DNA of 64,000 nt from the NCBI RefSeq assembly GCF_027580225.2, contig NC_073358.2:47702001-47766000 (forward strand), read 5' to 3'. The notes beneath the pieces are model-generated. The model did not search any database and was not told the DNA's origin. It saw only the letters and a program-made list of their open reading frames with translations. Positions 46,271 through 57,885 of the stretch are shown piece by piece; the stretch's first letter is position 1; every line of letters starts with the position of its first letter. This DNA comes from Misgurnus anguillicaudatus. Its lineage: Eukaryota > Chordata > Actinopteri > Cypriniformes > Cobitidae. The translations under genes were made by a program, and so were the position numbers.

Positions 46271-47850
46271 CACTGTAAAAAATGACAGTATTACTGGCAG
46301 CTGGTTACCAGTAACTTACTGTAGATTTAAATTGATGTTATTTACTGGCAACAGTTTGTTTAAAGTTAAATGAACATTAAACATTAACAAGTCTTTATCT
46401 TTAAAGAATAAAACATAAATAAAATAACAGCCTCATGCAAAGCATTCTGGGAACCAAAATCCAAGGAAAAAAAACATAAAAAGGTTGATAAGGATTTCTG
46501 GTTCCCAGAATGCTTTGCATGAGGCTGTAATTTTATAGTTTTATTCTGTAACAATCAAAAGGTCACACATGGTCAAGTCCAAGAAAGTCTCAAGTCTTAA
46601 CCATCAGTCTTAAGTCACAGTTCAGATAAATCAACCAAGTCAAGTCAAGGGTTCACCCTAAGCAAGTCAAGTCGAGTCCTGATAAGTTTCAAGTCAAGTC
46701 ACGGTACTGAAATAAATAGGGGTAAATTTTTTTCGATAGGTCTAAAATGAGGATTAGTTACAGAAATCGAATCAAATGAATTATAACACTGTCTTTATTG
46801 TATGAATTAAATATAATAATACATTTTTAGAGCTTCAGAAATGATTTTCTCTTTGTCTTGGGTTGTTTGATTAACATTAATGACACAGACTTAAGTAGGT
46901 TAATTGAGGTTACTGTCTCTTTAAGAGAAGCACATACTGGTTTCTGACTCTAATCTATACATCAACTTAAGACATAAACAAATGTTTTTATTAGAAAAAG
47001 AATACTATGGAGATCATTTTGTTTGTATGTGCCCTGTCAAGAACAGAAAGGTTTTATGTTCGCTTGTTTTTTGAAACGCGTCTCTCCGTGTGTGCACTAT
47101 TGAGTGCTCTTAAACGTGAGTACACACAAAGACGGAGGGCGAATTCCAAATGCTGCAGTCACTCCACATAAAAACTTAGTAGTTACAGAAAGCAGCTCAC
47201 TTTATCGACTTTTTGTGGTCAAATTGTTTCAATTCACTTGAATGTTAACATGTGCAAGCCTTTGAAACACGTGCAAATGATAAACTTTCCCTATTTAAAT
47301 TTGCGTGTCAATTCGCGATTCGAATTGCATGCGAGCCGAACCATAGGTCGTGACTCGCGACCACAGATCACCATCAAGTGCAATGTTTTTAATTTTCCAC
47401 ATGCAGTCCACACAAATACTTGACATTAAATACAGACATTGTACTCTACATGTAATATAGAGCTGCCCGCTTATTTTAAGATGCCCATCAACATAAAAAT
47501 TCAGGCTACGCCACTGTTATAGCCAAATTCCCCATACAGTACATCTATTTACGAGACTAATGATAATGGTCACATTTCTAATATAAAAACATAATATACA
47601 ACAAACAGAAAATATTAATTTGTCGAGTCTTCCACTTCAAGTCATGTCTCAAGTAACTGGTTCTCAAATCAAAGTCAAGTCATTTTCATACTTTAATCAA
47701 GCAAGTCGCAAGTCCTGAAAATTGTGACTCGAGTCAAGTCACGTGACTCGAATCCCCCACCTCTGGTAAAGACAAAGTCTTGTTAATGTTCATTTAACTT
47801 TGAACAAACTGTTGCCAGTAAATAACATAAACTTAAGTCTACATTAAGGT
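46271..47850. mobile_element. Foldback repeat split by a second repeat
   Basis: The left part (cactgtaaaaaatgacagta; ggcaacagtttgtttaaag) pairs with the right part at 47770-47850 (ctttgaacaaactgttgcc). Between them, about 46555-47765 is a different repeat full of aagtcaagtc phrases, ending tcacgtgactcgaatccccc and acctctgg. Inside the left part is a 28-base perfect hairpin (46431-46525). Confidence 0.6.
46431..46525. repeat. Perfect 28-bp inverted repeat
   Basis: Arms cagcctcatgcaaagcattc-tgggaacc (46431-46458) and the exact complement (46498-46525) flank a 39-bp A-rich spacer. It is probably part of a MITE. Confidence 0.8.
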
Positions 47851-48338
47851 GGCAATAAGCTGCTTATTATTTTCTACACCCCTTATACTGTACAATTCTA
47901 GCTCTAGCCATTACAAATTGATTTTTTTCCAACAAAATGCAGCTTTATCATACATGTATTTGGGAATTGCAGACAGATTCAGTGTAGTCCTGTTTTAAAA
48001 GCATGATTTAGCTTTAGGAGCACGTAGCTCAGTAGCTGAACATCACACATGATGTGCTTTTTGATGCTGTGGTGCACTTCAGAATTACTTCTTGATCCCT
48101 CAGATAGTGCGAATATATCCTCCAAAGTCACATACATCAAAATAACCATCAGAAGAAATCATAAGATGGGATCTGGTGGTAAATAGTTGCTGTGAAGAGG
48201 GTGTTTACATAAAGTTCTTAAAGTTAAAGTACAGTAGGTAAGCCTACATTTTCCGCATTTCCAAGGGTCAGAAAGGAGGTTAAAAAGGTCATATACAGTG
48301 CACAGCAGCTGTATATTTATTCCGCATCATAAAATGTT
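47851..48338. other. Unassigned intergenic sequence
   Basis: AT-rich text with no termini of known repeats and no open frame of note. Confidence 0.45.
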
Positions 48339-48342
48339 TTAA

Positions 48343-48774
48343 AGGGGGAATATTATGAAAATTTGACTTTTTCCATGTTCAAGTGCTATAATTGGGTCCT
48401 CAGTGCTTCTATCAACCTAGAAAATATGAAAAAGATCAACTCTGTAACTTAGTTTTGGTAAACACTTCTCTGCAAGCATGTAAAATATAGGTAATTAAAA
48501 TTGGGCTCCCCTTGTGATGTCAGAAGGGGATAATTCCACCACTTAATCTGCACTATCCAACCACGCCACTGCCATTTAGTGCAGAGATCAACTAATTTGC
48601 ATTTAAGAGGACACACCCAAAACGGCACATATTTGCTCACACCTACAAACTGGCAATTTTAACATGCTATATTAAATGATCTATGGCGTATTTTGAGCTA
48701 AAACTACACATACGTACTCTGGAGACACCAAAGATTTTTTTGACATCTTAAAAATGTCTTGCGAAATGTCCCCT
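48343..48774. mobile_element. TTAA-flanked MITE (family D), reverse copy
   Basis: TTAA is at 48339-48342 and 48775-48778. Ends are AGGGGGAATATTATGAAAAT and CTTGCGAAATGTCCCCT. Phrases gtcctcagtgcttctatcaa and tctggagacaccaaag are complementary to those of 10921-11428. Confidence 0.7.
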
Positions 48775-48778
48775 TTAA

Positions 48779-49685
48779 TGTGGACTCTTTCCTTTTCAGA
48801 GAGGTCTCGATGTTTAAACAGTAGTGATGATCAGAACTGAATTCATGTTTTATACTCAAATTTAAGGTGGCACATTCAGCTTCTCTCAGTCCCAAAGTCA
48901 CAAATGAATCAAGTGTAACATTTAACCAATAACACTTATTTTTCTATTAAAGACTGTAGGCAAATAACTGTGATTGGGTATCTGAATAAAAATAATAAAG
49001 TGCTTTACTATTTTTCTGCCTTTCTTGTAAAACAGTAAATTTGAAACATGAAAAATGGCAGATATGCTTAATTAAATTTAATCAAAAACGCTTTTGGAGC
49101 TGGTGGATCTCTGGAGTTGAAATCTTCAATGATTTGATAAATACGTTGAATAAGGGGCACTTTTTTCGCTGCGCTTTCCTCCTTTACAAAGTGCTTGGGT
49201 GTTCCCGTAGCGTCTGCCGTTGCTAAAAAAAACCTAAGCATTGGGTGACGTTGTGCTGATCGGCGGAAAAAGATATCAAAATATGTCATAGCTGTGTTAC
49301 ATTTTTCAGCCTTTTCAGTGTAGCCTAAAATTTGTAAAAATTATGTGTTGTCATTTCATCAAGCAAAAAAACTACTGATGTGGTTCACATCTATTCTGGT
49401 CTCTATTTGCCTGCTTTTTCTTCATTATTTAGGCAGAGTAATGCATTTCAATTTTTTTTAAATATAAAATTTTAGTTTTGTAATGAAAGATATGAATTAT
49501 TATGTTGATTTGATCTAATTGGGCCTTCAAACATTTTAGCAAACGCCTTTGGGTCGAACGATTTTTAGGATTACGGGGAACCAAATGTATACATATCTGT
49601 ACCTTAATAGTACATATTAGGAGCTTTTTAAAGGGCACTGTCCCAGTGACAGCTTGGGACCATTTTTAACCAATTTTTTACAGTA
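48779..49685. other. Unassigned intergenic sequence
   Basis: No repeat terminus or exon was recognised. Short frames on both strands at 49041-49289 have no domain. Confidence 0.45.
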
Positions 49686-49694
49686 TGTTCTACT

Positions 49695-49955
49695 CTAGGC
49701 AAATGGACTCCATTTATATAGCGCTTTTAACAGACCTATGGCCATCCAAAGCGCTGTACATGTTTGCCTCACATTCACTCACACATTCATACACCGACGG
49801 TGGTGTCAGCCATGCAAGGCGCCATCCAGCTCGTCGAGGTTAGATGTCTTGCTCAAGGACACCTCAACACTTGGTCTTGTGGAGCCGGGGATCGAACCAC
49901 CAACCTTCCGGTTTGTAGACAACCTACATGAACCACTGAGCCACAGGCCACCCTT
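49695..49955 (-). repeat. tRNA-derived SINE with L2-type tail (minus strand)
   Basis: Read on the minus strand, it starts with ggcctgtggctcagtggttc (A-box-like TGGCTCAGTGG) and contains GGTTCGATCCC (B box, near 49887-49899). It goes on through tccttgagcaagacatc and ends aagcgctatataaatgg, a 3' tail of the kind SINEs share with partner LINEs. RNA polymerase III promoter boxes and tail order are as expected for a SINE. The forward open frame at 49738-49971 is repeat sequence. Confidence 0.8.
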
Positions 49956-50420
49956 TCAACTTTCTTTATAGAGTTATGCTTCAAACTTTGAAGTTCTTGA
50001 GTTTGTAAATTGCTTGTGATGTTTCTTTTTGGCAGTTGGTTTGGATAAAAGCATCTGTTAAATGATTGTTTTATGTAAATTTGTTATATAAGCTACTTTT
50101 ATGATGTTTTAATTGCATGTTTTGTCATTTTTAAGTTTGACAGCCCCAGTCCCCATTCACATCCAGTATATGAAAAAGAGTGTCCGTTTCCTTTAAAAAT
50201 CCCCGTTTTATGCTCCATCAATAAAGAAAAGTCGCAGGAGTTTAAAAACATGCACTGGTGAATAAATCATGACACTGTTTTTATTTATAAGTGAACTACA
50301 CTTCAACCTAGCATTGGGTCAAAAGGTACGAACCCAACCCATTGGGTTATAATTTAACCTACCTGTATCTTGTGGTGTTAATCGATTGTTGGGTCGAATA
50401 TAAACATTTTCTAAGTTAAG
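49956..50420. other. Unassigned intergenic sequence
   Basis: Part (ttggataaaagcatctgtta near 50040) is a phrase often found at repeat ends in fish. Nothing else was seen. Confidence 0.45.
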
Positions 50421-50424
50421 TTAA

Positions 50425-50661
50425 AGGCGGAGTCCACGATGTTTGAAAAACGCTTTGGAAAAGGAGACGGGCCGACTACCAAAACACACTTATAGCCAAT
50501 CAGCAGTAAGGAGCGTGTCTACTAACCGACATCCTTGTCGGGTTGCGTATGTGTGGGGCGGGTCTATCAACAGAAGGTCCAGATTCTATTGGGGTAGGGG
50601 CGTGTTTGTTTAGGTGATTTCAAATATCAACATTGGCTTTCAAACATCGTGGACTCCGCCT
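50425..50661. mobile_element. TTAA MITE with GGCGGAGTCCACG ends, copy 2 (complete)
   Basis: The ends AGGCGGAGTCCACGATGTTT and AAACATCGTGGACTCCGCCT are exact inverted repeats flanked by TTAA (50421-50424, 50662-50665). Perfect termini and high similarity to 39254-39462 suggest recent activity. Confidence 0.9.
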
Positions 50662-50665
50662 TTAA

Positions 50666-52272
50666 CTTAAAGTTTGTGTAAAGTCATTACAGAATTTTGT
50701 ATATAAACACATAAATGTTATAAATGTTTTGCTGAAACACGTTTCCAAAACTGTGAACTATGTGGTACTGAATTGTGCCGTTAAACATTATTTGGGCGGG
50801 GCTAAAATGGTGCCTCGATGACACACTGGAGCCTCCTAGAATGGCCCCGCCCCTAACACAATTGCAAGCATCAATTCAGGTTGCAGCAGTATTTAAAAGT
50901 TCAAAGAGATGGCAGCTTTCCCACAAGTTGGTGTGGTTTCAGTGCTGACAACAAACACTTCCCAAGCATTTGAGACTTCCTGTTTTCCAAAATTTTGTTA
51001 ACTTATTTTATTTACTTGCCGTTTTTTATCATTCAGATGTACCTGGGTGGTTAATAACACATTTTTCTGTGGTGTGACAAATTGAAAGCATATTAAATAT
51101 AATTTTACATAAACTGCTGGATTTGTTCTTTTTTGACCCAACGCTGAGTTAAATATAACCCAGTGTGTACTTCTTTAAATAATAATGCTTAATCTGTCCC
51201 TGGTCCATTTGTGCAAGTATCACATCTTATTTCTATATAGAGACACAACAGTGCATGATGCTGTTTACTCTTGATTGGTTTGTGCCCAAGACTATTTAAT
51301 GTGCCTGGCGGTGAACCGCAGGTCTTAGAAAGAGAGAGAAGACTCAAGATGGACAGTTTGACAAAGACATGGCGAGAAAAAAAGCAGAGCTACAGTGATA
51401 GCGCTAAAGAAATTCTCCTGTGACTGCAGCTGGCGAATTCTTGGGCTGCCCGTGGTGATGAATGTTAATGCGACTGCGGCTCCATCGCAGGGATTTTCCA
51501 CTGAACCCCTGTGAGAGCCGCCTGACACGAGGGGCAACACAAACACACCCGCCGAAAAATCACTCTCAAATTACAACCAAGGGAGAACCTCGTAAACAGC
51601 AAACATAAAGGCGTAAATACATACGAGTCTATGCGGTGGCAGAATGCACAGATACAAAGCACATAAATCTGCCTGCGCAAGAGATAACAGCTCGGATGAA
51701 ATGGCCGTGAGGTGAATAAACATAAACATCTTTGAACATTGATTTCATAGTCGTTGATTGACAAGCGTGTTGTGTCGTACAAAACCCAGAGGGTAAGACT
51801 TTATTTTTGTTTAGATTAAATTACATTTGTCATTCAAAACGTTTCAAGGCATAAATGACAGGTGTTATACCTGATAAAATATTCATTGTATTCTAGGGGA
51901 AGTATGTGTGTATCACCCTGTTTATGTTTGCGAATACATCCCTTGAGCAAAATCGCATCGACTGAAACGCTGAACAGTCCAATCGTGTCCAAATATTTGC
52001 AGAAGGCAGATGGAGATGAGAAGGGGACAACCTGAGATGTGACGGACGCTACGACATGGTCGTACCAAAATATGCATCAACCTGGTGTTGTTTCTAGTAA
52101 TTAAACACCTGGATGAAAATAAAATCTGCAGCAAACTGAGACTAATCTATAGGTGTGTCACGTCAGCGGTGAGCCTCGCTAAAACGAATTTACAGTACTA
52201 AACTCCTTACATTCATGAATGTTATATGCTACTAAATGCATTCAGGTTGGGATCTTAGGATCTTGGGTGAGT
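50666..52272. other. Unassigned intergenic sequence, apparently unique
   Basis: Mixed composition. The reverse-strand frame at 51465-51782 (105 codons, Cys-rich) has no domain that I recognise and no splice structure. A repeat fragment with aacccaacccattgggt lies just to the left of this region. Confidence 0.45.
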
Positions 52273-52639
52273 TAGGGGGCATGTACACCAAAGCGTTTAA
52301 ACACGGCTGAAAATGCCAGCTGGATGTCAACTGTAGGCGCTTGTCAGCTTTAGTGCTGCCGCGAATGGTCGACGTTGTCGACGTAATCGACGATGAAAAT
52401 TTGTCGAAGCCAATTTTTTTAGTCGAGGAGTCGCATATTTATTTTTTTCCGTCTCAAACGGCCCACTGTAATTCTGTCTCATGTCTCAAATGGCTCAATG
52501 TAATTCACCTCCACACCAGTCTGTGCGCTGTGCGCGCCCTGCTGGTTAATCTGCTACGCTATCATCTTTCTTCCCTCTCCCCCTGCCATCACTGCTTTAA
52601 TTTTGAAAAATTGGCGGTGGCAGGTGAGTCTATGGAATT

Positions 52640-52819
52640 ATGAGTCGGAAAGCTTCCGAAGTATGAAAGTATTTTAAGCCAAGTTGTGATAAAAGAGTGG
52701 TCTGTTACACCGTGCCAAACGTCGCTGGCTTATCACGGGAGCACAACGACAATGCACGAGCATCTCAAACGAAAACACTCGGGAGTTATTGACGATACAC
52801 CCACAGAGAATAGGACAAC
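52640..52819 (+). pseudogene. hAT transposase BED zinc-finger exon, broken
   Basis: From the ATG at 52640 the frame reads MSRKASEV, stops at TGA (52664-52666, where Trp is expected), and continues KYFKPSCDKRVVC. After a frameshift it reads LAYHGSTTTMHEHLKRKH (52725-52778), the typical second half of a BED finger with its two His ligands. A donor (aac|gtaagt) follows at 52820. The region between the first Cys and LAYHG is damaged. The stop and shift show that this copy is dead. Confidence 0.75.
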
Positions 52820-53052
52820 GTAAGTAACTGTTATATGATTATTAATGAAACGGCGAGCTAGTCAGTACTGTTTTATTAACTCTTTTGAGAAGTACAATGA
52901 CTCTGTCTTTGGATGTTAAAGGCTATCAGTGTTTGATCGTGATTCCGCCACGGAATCAACACTTGACGCAACAAATAGATTTTTCATGATTCCCATTTAC
53001 ATTTTTATTTTACTATTTTAAACTGCTCAATTCATTGTTGAGAGTGTTCAGC

Positions 53053-53054
<2 letters not shown>

Positions 53055-53087
<33 letters not shown>
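53055..53087 (+). repeat. (CT)n microsatellite
   Basis: An uninterrupted run of CT dinucleotides inside the hAT element. Confidence 0.9.
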
Positions 53088-53090
<3 letters not shown>

Positions 53091-53563
53091 CTCATGTTGC
53101 TTGCAGCGCCTCGACCGCGCGCGCCTCTCTCTTACGTGACAGTGAAAAGGTGGCAGTGTTTTTAATGTACTTTCTTTTTTGCGTAAACGTCAACATTCAC
53201 AGATGTCTCTGACAAAGACGACTGATCGAGTTAACATGACTTGAAGAAAGATTAGCAGTAGTGTGAGTCTGTGTGCGAGCTTTCTCCCTCCCTATGATGC
53301 TGTATGCCGTGTTCTGTAGTCTATGTAACAACAACAGTGTATTCTCTTATATTTCTGAATTTGCACCGAATTGTCTGCGCTATATCACTCGCATTTAAAA
53401 TCAAGAAATGGCTCAAAACACAACAACAATTATGAGAAGAGCAACAGCAGTAAAGCTACAATGGTGATTTTTGCATATCTAAATCAGGATTTTAGCAGCA
53501 GTTAAAGGAACAGCTGGTTGGATAAAAAACGAGGTGATGGGTCATGTTTAGTCACTATTTTAT

Positions 53564-54257
53564 TAGTCTCGCGTAGCCAGACCTTCATACTGAAGGTCTG
53601 GTGTTTTTCGCTGCTTTTTCTGGACAAAGCCCACCCACAAGCTGTTTGACTGACATGTCAAACAACCAATCACAGTTTGTTTCGTCTAGCGTCACGTTTC
53701 GGACTCCTCACAATAACGAGCCGGCTGGCAACAAGTCAGTTATTGAAATAACCAGCCGCAATCGAATAGCATCTAAATAAACAACAATACTCACCATAGA
53801 ACAACGTTGTGCACTTCATCAACAGCCACACCAATGAGACGCTCCCGTTAAATGTCTGTTTGAAGCATATCTCTCCACTTTTTAGCACATACAAGCAATT
53901 CAGGAGAACCAAACTTTTTGACTCCACTAACTGCCTCAAGCAAAACTCTTGGACGTCTTTTAGAGAGTCTATGCTGCGAACTTTGCATATTTTTGAGAGT
54001 CCAATGTTTAGCTGATCATGATAACTGGTCATTATTATCCACGTGGACATGACTGATTCTCTGCATCAATGGAACGCCAGAGCTTTGTTTTCCAGGGACC
54101 GAAACTAATCGTGACACTCGCGTCTCCTGGAAATCCGGTTTATTTCAACCAATCAAAAGACGACTTTAGACATTCTCACAGGGTTTCCAGAAAAGTGTAC
54201 GAAAAACATCAGACGTTCAGCCAACAGTTTGTGGGCGTGGCGTCTGAGGCTGAGACT
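53564..54257. mobile_element. hAT-like MITE nested in the hAT element
   Basis: Starts TAGTCTCGCGTAGCC and ends GGCTGAGACT, with the direct repeat actattttat on both sides (53554-53563 and 54258-54267), which contains an 8-bp duplication. An internal hairpin (agaccttcatactgaaggtct) lies near the left end. The overlapping frames at 53736-54269 are repeat sequence. Confidence 0.75.
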
Positions 54258-55865
54258 ACTATTTTATAGGCTACAACAGAACAGATAATATGTAAAATAG
54301 CATTCAGTTGTGTTAAAATGCAATATAAGATCAAAGAGTAGAAGTGAAACATTTCATATTTTTGTTAAGCATCTACTTTGCACTGGAAGTTTTTATTATT
54401 ATTTATTTTGTTTACATTGTAATTTTTTATTTGGTAACATTTAAGTTATTCATATTGTTTATGACACCTGTGGGTTCAAAATAAAATGGACACAATGAAA
54501 TAACAAACACTTGAGTTTTTTTTAATTAGTCGTTTAGAATAGTCGACTATTCGAAAAATTAGTCGAAAGATTAGTCGTTAGAAAATTAGTCGTTAGTGGC
54601 AGCACTAGTCAGCTTAAGGGGCATGCACACCAAAACTTTTAAATGCGCCTGAAACGCCTGGAGGACGCCGAATCCCAGCTGTTTTTTCAGCTGAGCGCCA
54701 CCTTTCTTCAGCTGAGGGCTTTGGTAGCTGTGAAACATGAGCTGTGAGCCGATTGGTTGTTGTGATATTTGTCCCGCCCTTCCTCCACAGTGATTGGACG
54801 GCCGTGTGAGAACTGACATTGACGAGCGGAGCTTTTCACTCAAAGTTGAATCTCTTTCAACTCTCGGCGTTCAGCGCGGAAAAATCACAGAGCGGCAGCT
54901 TTCAAATTCGCCAGCTGCTGGCTGTTTTGAAAAAAGCTGCGCTTCCATTGGAAAGAATTGAAAACATGCGCCGGCCGCGGGCGTAACTGTGGGTTTACAC
55001 CAGATGCGAGTTCAACGATTTGCATGAGTAGATTACATACAAAGTCAATGCAAAAACGCGATCAGAGGCGTCCTCGCGTGGGGCGATGCGAATGACGCAA
55101 TATGGGCGGCGCGTTTGCCGTGAAAACACGCGCTATTCGCCTCAAACGCGTCTTCGCCCAAGTTGAAAATATTCAACTCGAGCGAAAAATTTGCATGACA
55201 CGAAGTTAAATCTCGCAAGTAATCTAGTGCGAGCAACGCGATGCGATTGCATGCTTTGCGTTTGGTGTAAACCCACAGTAAACGCTTTGGTGTGCACGCC
55301 ACTTTACTTTCAGGTGAGCGCTTTGGTTGCTATGATACTTCTGCTTTGATAATCAAGGCGCTGGTTGGTTGTTGTGATATTTGTACCGCCCCTCCTCCAC
55401 TGTGATTGGACGTGACATTAATGAGCTGAGTATTTCACCCAATGTTGAAAATTTTTCAACTCTTTGCTCTCAGTACTGGGTGCAAAAAAAGTTAAGTTCC
55501 GGCACTCAGCATGGACAAAACCCTCCAGATGCCAATTTTGAAAAGCGCGGCGCTTTCATTGGTAACAATTGAAAACATACGCTGACCGCCTTGGTGTGCA
55601 CGCCCCCTAAATAATGACAGAACCCAGATGGTAAAATATATATATATATTCTCTGGTCAAAATAATGTTTTAAATATTGTAGAATGTTTGTAGAAAGTAA
55701 AGCTTAATTAAATATATTTTTGGATTTGAAAATATATTTAGTTTTAACCATCATATATTTACATCAGGGGCAACAAATACATTTATAATTTTACAAACTA
55801 TATGGCAAAAATATATATTTTTCCTGTATGTGTAAATGTAAAATTATTAGGATATTTTTGCAGTT

Positions 55866-56219
55866 TATCCTCGCCGTTGACGAGTTAATTAATAAAGAGT
55901 CAATAATGACAAAATGCTTTCCTGCCAATGACAAGTTTTTCCGTCAATCCGTATTTTCCCTATTATCCACCAAGTGGCGCTCTTACTTGACTTATAAAAC
56001 ATGGAAGTATTCCCTTGGGGCAAACTCCGTGTATGTTTTGATCATCGCTCTGAATCTGATCTCTAACAAAAGTCCATTGCAATTATTTCAGCTTTTTGCT
56101 CAAAATTTTGTATTTTTTTAAAACCTACCAATATTTAAGAGGTAATAAAAAGAGATCATAAAAATGCTGGCCCTGTCTCTTTTTAGACATTTTTTAAAAA
56201 CACAATAGCGGGGAAAGAG
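55866..56219. mobile_element. Family C MITE, decayed copy
   Basis: The left end tatcctcgccgttgacgag is worn. The right end AATAGCGGGGAAAGAG is followed by TTAA (56220-56223). The interior shares tatccaccaagtggcgctctta and ctcgctctgaatctgatctc-type phrases with the copies at 24668 and 40693. Confidence 0.6.
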
Positions 56220-56260
56220 TTAATTTGAACCTTTTCAAACCTTTAAGTTTACAGCATTGT

Positions 56261-56500
56261 AAAAAAAGGTCCAATGTTGGAGCAATCATTAGAAAATGGA
56301 AGAAGCTAAACATGACTGTCAATCTCCCTCTGATTGGGGCTCCATGCAAGATCTTACCTCGTGGGGTCTCAATGATCCTAAGAAAGGGGAGAAATCAGCC
56401 CAGAACTACACGGGAGGAGCTGGTCAATGACCTGAAAGAGCTGGGACCACTGCAGGGTTACTGTTGATAATACACTAAGACGTCATGCTTAAATATTTTT
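56261..56500 (+). pseudogene. Tc1-like transposase fragment
   Basis: The frame encodes [20 protein letters not shown], then [20 protein letters not shown] and [20 protein letters not shown]. This is the DNA-binding (paired-like HTH, GRPx-type linker) part of a fish Tc1/mariner transposase. A small deletion after GPLQG shifts the frame, after which the next family residues ([10 protein letters not shown]) can be read. The first helix and the whole DDE catalytic domain are missing. It directly follows the MITE at 55866-56219. Confidence 0.8.
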
Positions 56501-57648
56501 AAAATTATATTTAAAAATATATTTTTTGCCTTCTAGGAATTTTCATATTTGGGGGAAATATCCCTCTAATTATTGATTTTTTTACACAATAACCCAAACA
56601 AAAAAAGGCCAGCAACAGATGGCATTAAAATAAAATACATCAGTCATTTGTCACTTTCACATTGTTTAAAACCTAAAAAAAAATACAATATGAATTAATC
56701 ATGATAGATGGATTTTCTTCAAACGTCTATAAAGGATGAGAGTCAGAAATATGATGAGGAACGATTTCCTCCGAGACTTTAATATTTTACGAGATATTCT
56801 CAGGGTTAATGGAGGTCGTTTTCATCTTTTGCAAATTTTTACAGTACGCAGCCAAATAGAGATGCTATGGGCACAGTTCTTGTTTGGTCAGTACATCACA
56901 CGATAAGATCTAAACCATAGTGATTCTTTTCACTTACTTTGGTACTGTGACTTTCACAAACAATGTGTTCAGGACCTCTGCACCACATTAAATGTGACAG
57001 TGGCTAAATTGTCTTGTGGAACAGCAGTGCAGACTGTCAAAGCGATTCAGTTCACGGATTTTGCAGGGTGGATTTGAGAAAAATCGCTATTCAAATCACA
57101 TTTCCCATAGAGTCCCGATGGAGTGCGGCTACAGCCTGTGCTTTGAATTGAATTAAGAACTTCTATAGAAGTGATTTCTCTCGACATTACAGTTAGAAAC
57201 TTTAAGTATCACAACGTGAATGATATTTTATATGAGGCATTTAATTCTGGATATGCATTGCATAGTGCAAAGTGGGAAGGTGAATTGCTTTAGTTAAACA
57301 TTGTGACAATTTATTAAAGGCAATGTCAGACACAGTTGCATTACAGTATAACTTTATTTATTTATTATCTAGATTTGTATCTTAATAAACTTTAGTACAT
57401 CTGGTACATCATGATTTCTGCTGTTATATTCTACTGTATAGTCCAAGTCTCTTGATGCTTCATCTTATATAGTGAGCCTATAGGAATGACATTTTAACTT
57501 AACTTTATCTTGAAGTCTTGTAGCAGAATGTAATCTGGCTTTAACTTTTTATGCACAATGTTTCTGCAGTAGGCTACCTTTAAAAGTTTTTGTTTGCAAA
57601 AAATGGTCCCAAGTTGTCACCGAAGCACTGCCCTTTAAAAAGATCCTA
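56501..57648. other. Unassigned intergenic sequence
   Basis: AT-rich and apparently unique, with no recognised termini or exons. The phrase ggtcccaagttgtcaccgaag near 57607 and ctgtcccagtgacagcttggg near 49640 may be ends of one repeat family. Confidence 0.45.
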
Positions 57649-57885
57649 AAGGGGCAGTTTCCCGGACAGGGTTTAGATTAATCCAGGACTATGCCTTTTT
57701 ATATTAGAACATTTAAGAAGTTTTCACAAACAAACCTTACAAAAAACGATACTGGTGTGCATCTTGAGACAAAACAATGGCATTGATATTTGTTAAGATA
57801 TGTCAGTACAATGTGTTTTTAATTTAAGGCTGCTCAAACTTCTATTTTAGTTTTGGACTAAGAAAAATGCCCCAATATGTACTAT
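57649..57885. repeat. MITE with GGGGCAGTTTCCCGGACAGGG end
   Basis: The left end reads aaaggggcagtttcccggac. A weak right end (ttttggactaagaaaaatgc) is opposite. The family is also seen at 60787 and 61383. Confidence 0.5.

Larger units (their letters stand above)
52351..54607 (+). mobile_element. Decayed hAT element with BED-finger remnant
   Basis: The termini TAGTGCTGCC and GGCAGCACTA are perfect 10-bp inverted repeats, and identical 8-mers gtcagctt flank the element (52343-52350 and 54608-54615). Sub-terminal gtcgacgttgtcgac and agtcgactattcg motifs lie inside. The 8-bp duplication and the BED finger inside place it in the hAT superfamily. The rest of the transposase, including the DDE/RNase H-like and dimerisation regions, is gone or unrecognisable. 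Confidence 0.85.
52273..55610. mobile_element. Nested transposon block
   Basis: A host repeat with ends AGGGGGCATGTACACCAAAG (52274) and TTGGTGTGCACGCCCCCT (to 55609) contains a hAT element at 52351-54607, after which a second aggggcatgcacaccaaaa end appears (54618). A palindromic insertion at about 54987-55281 has ends ACTGTGGGTTTACACCAGAT and GTGTAAACCCACAGT. The arms of the host include ccgcccttcctccacagtga and related text. Confidence 0.6.
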
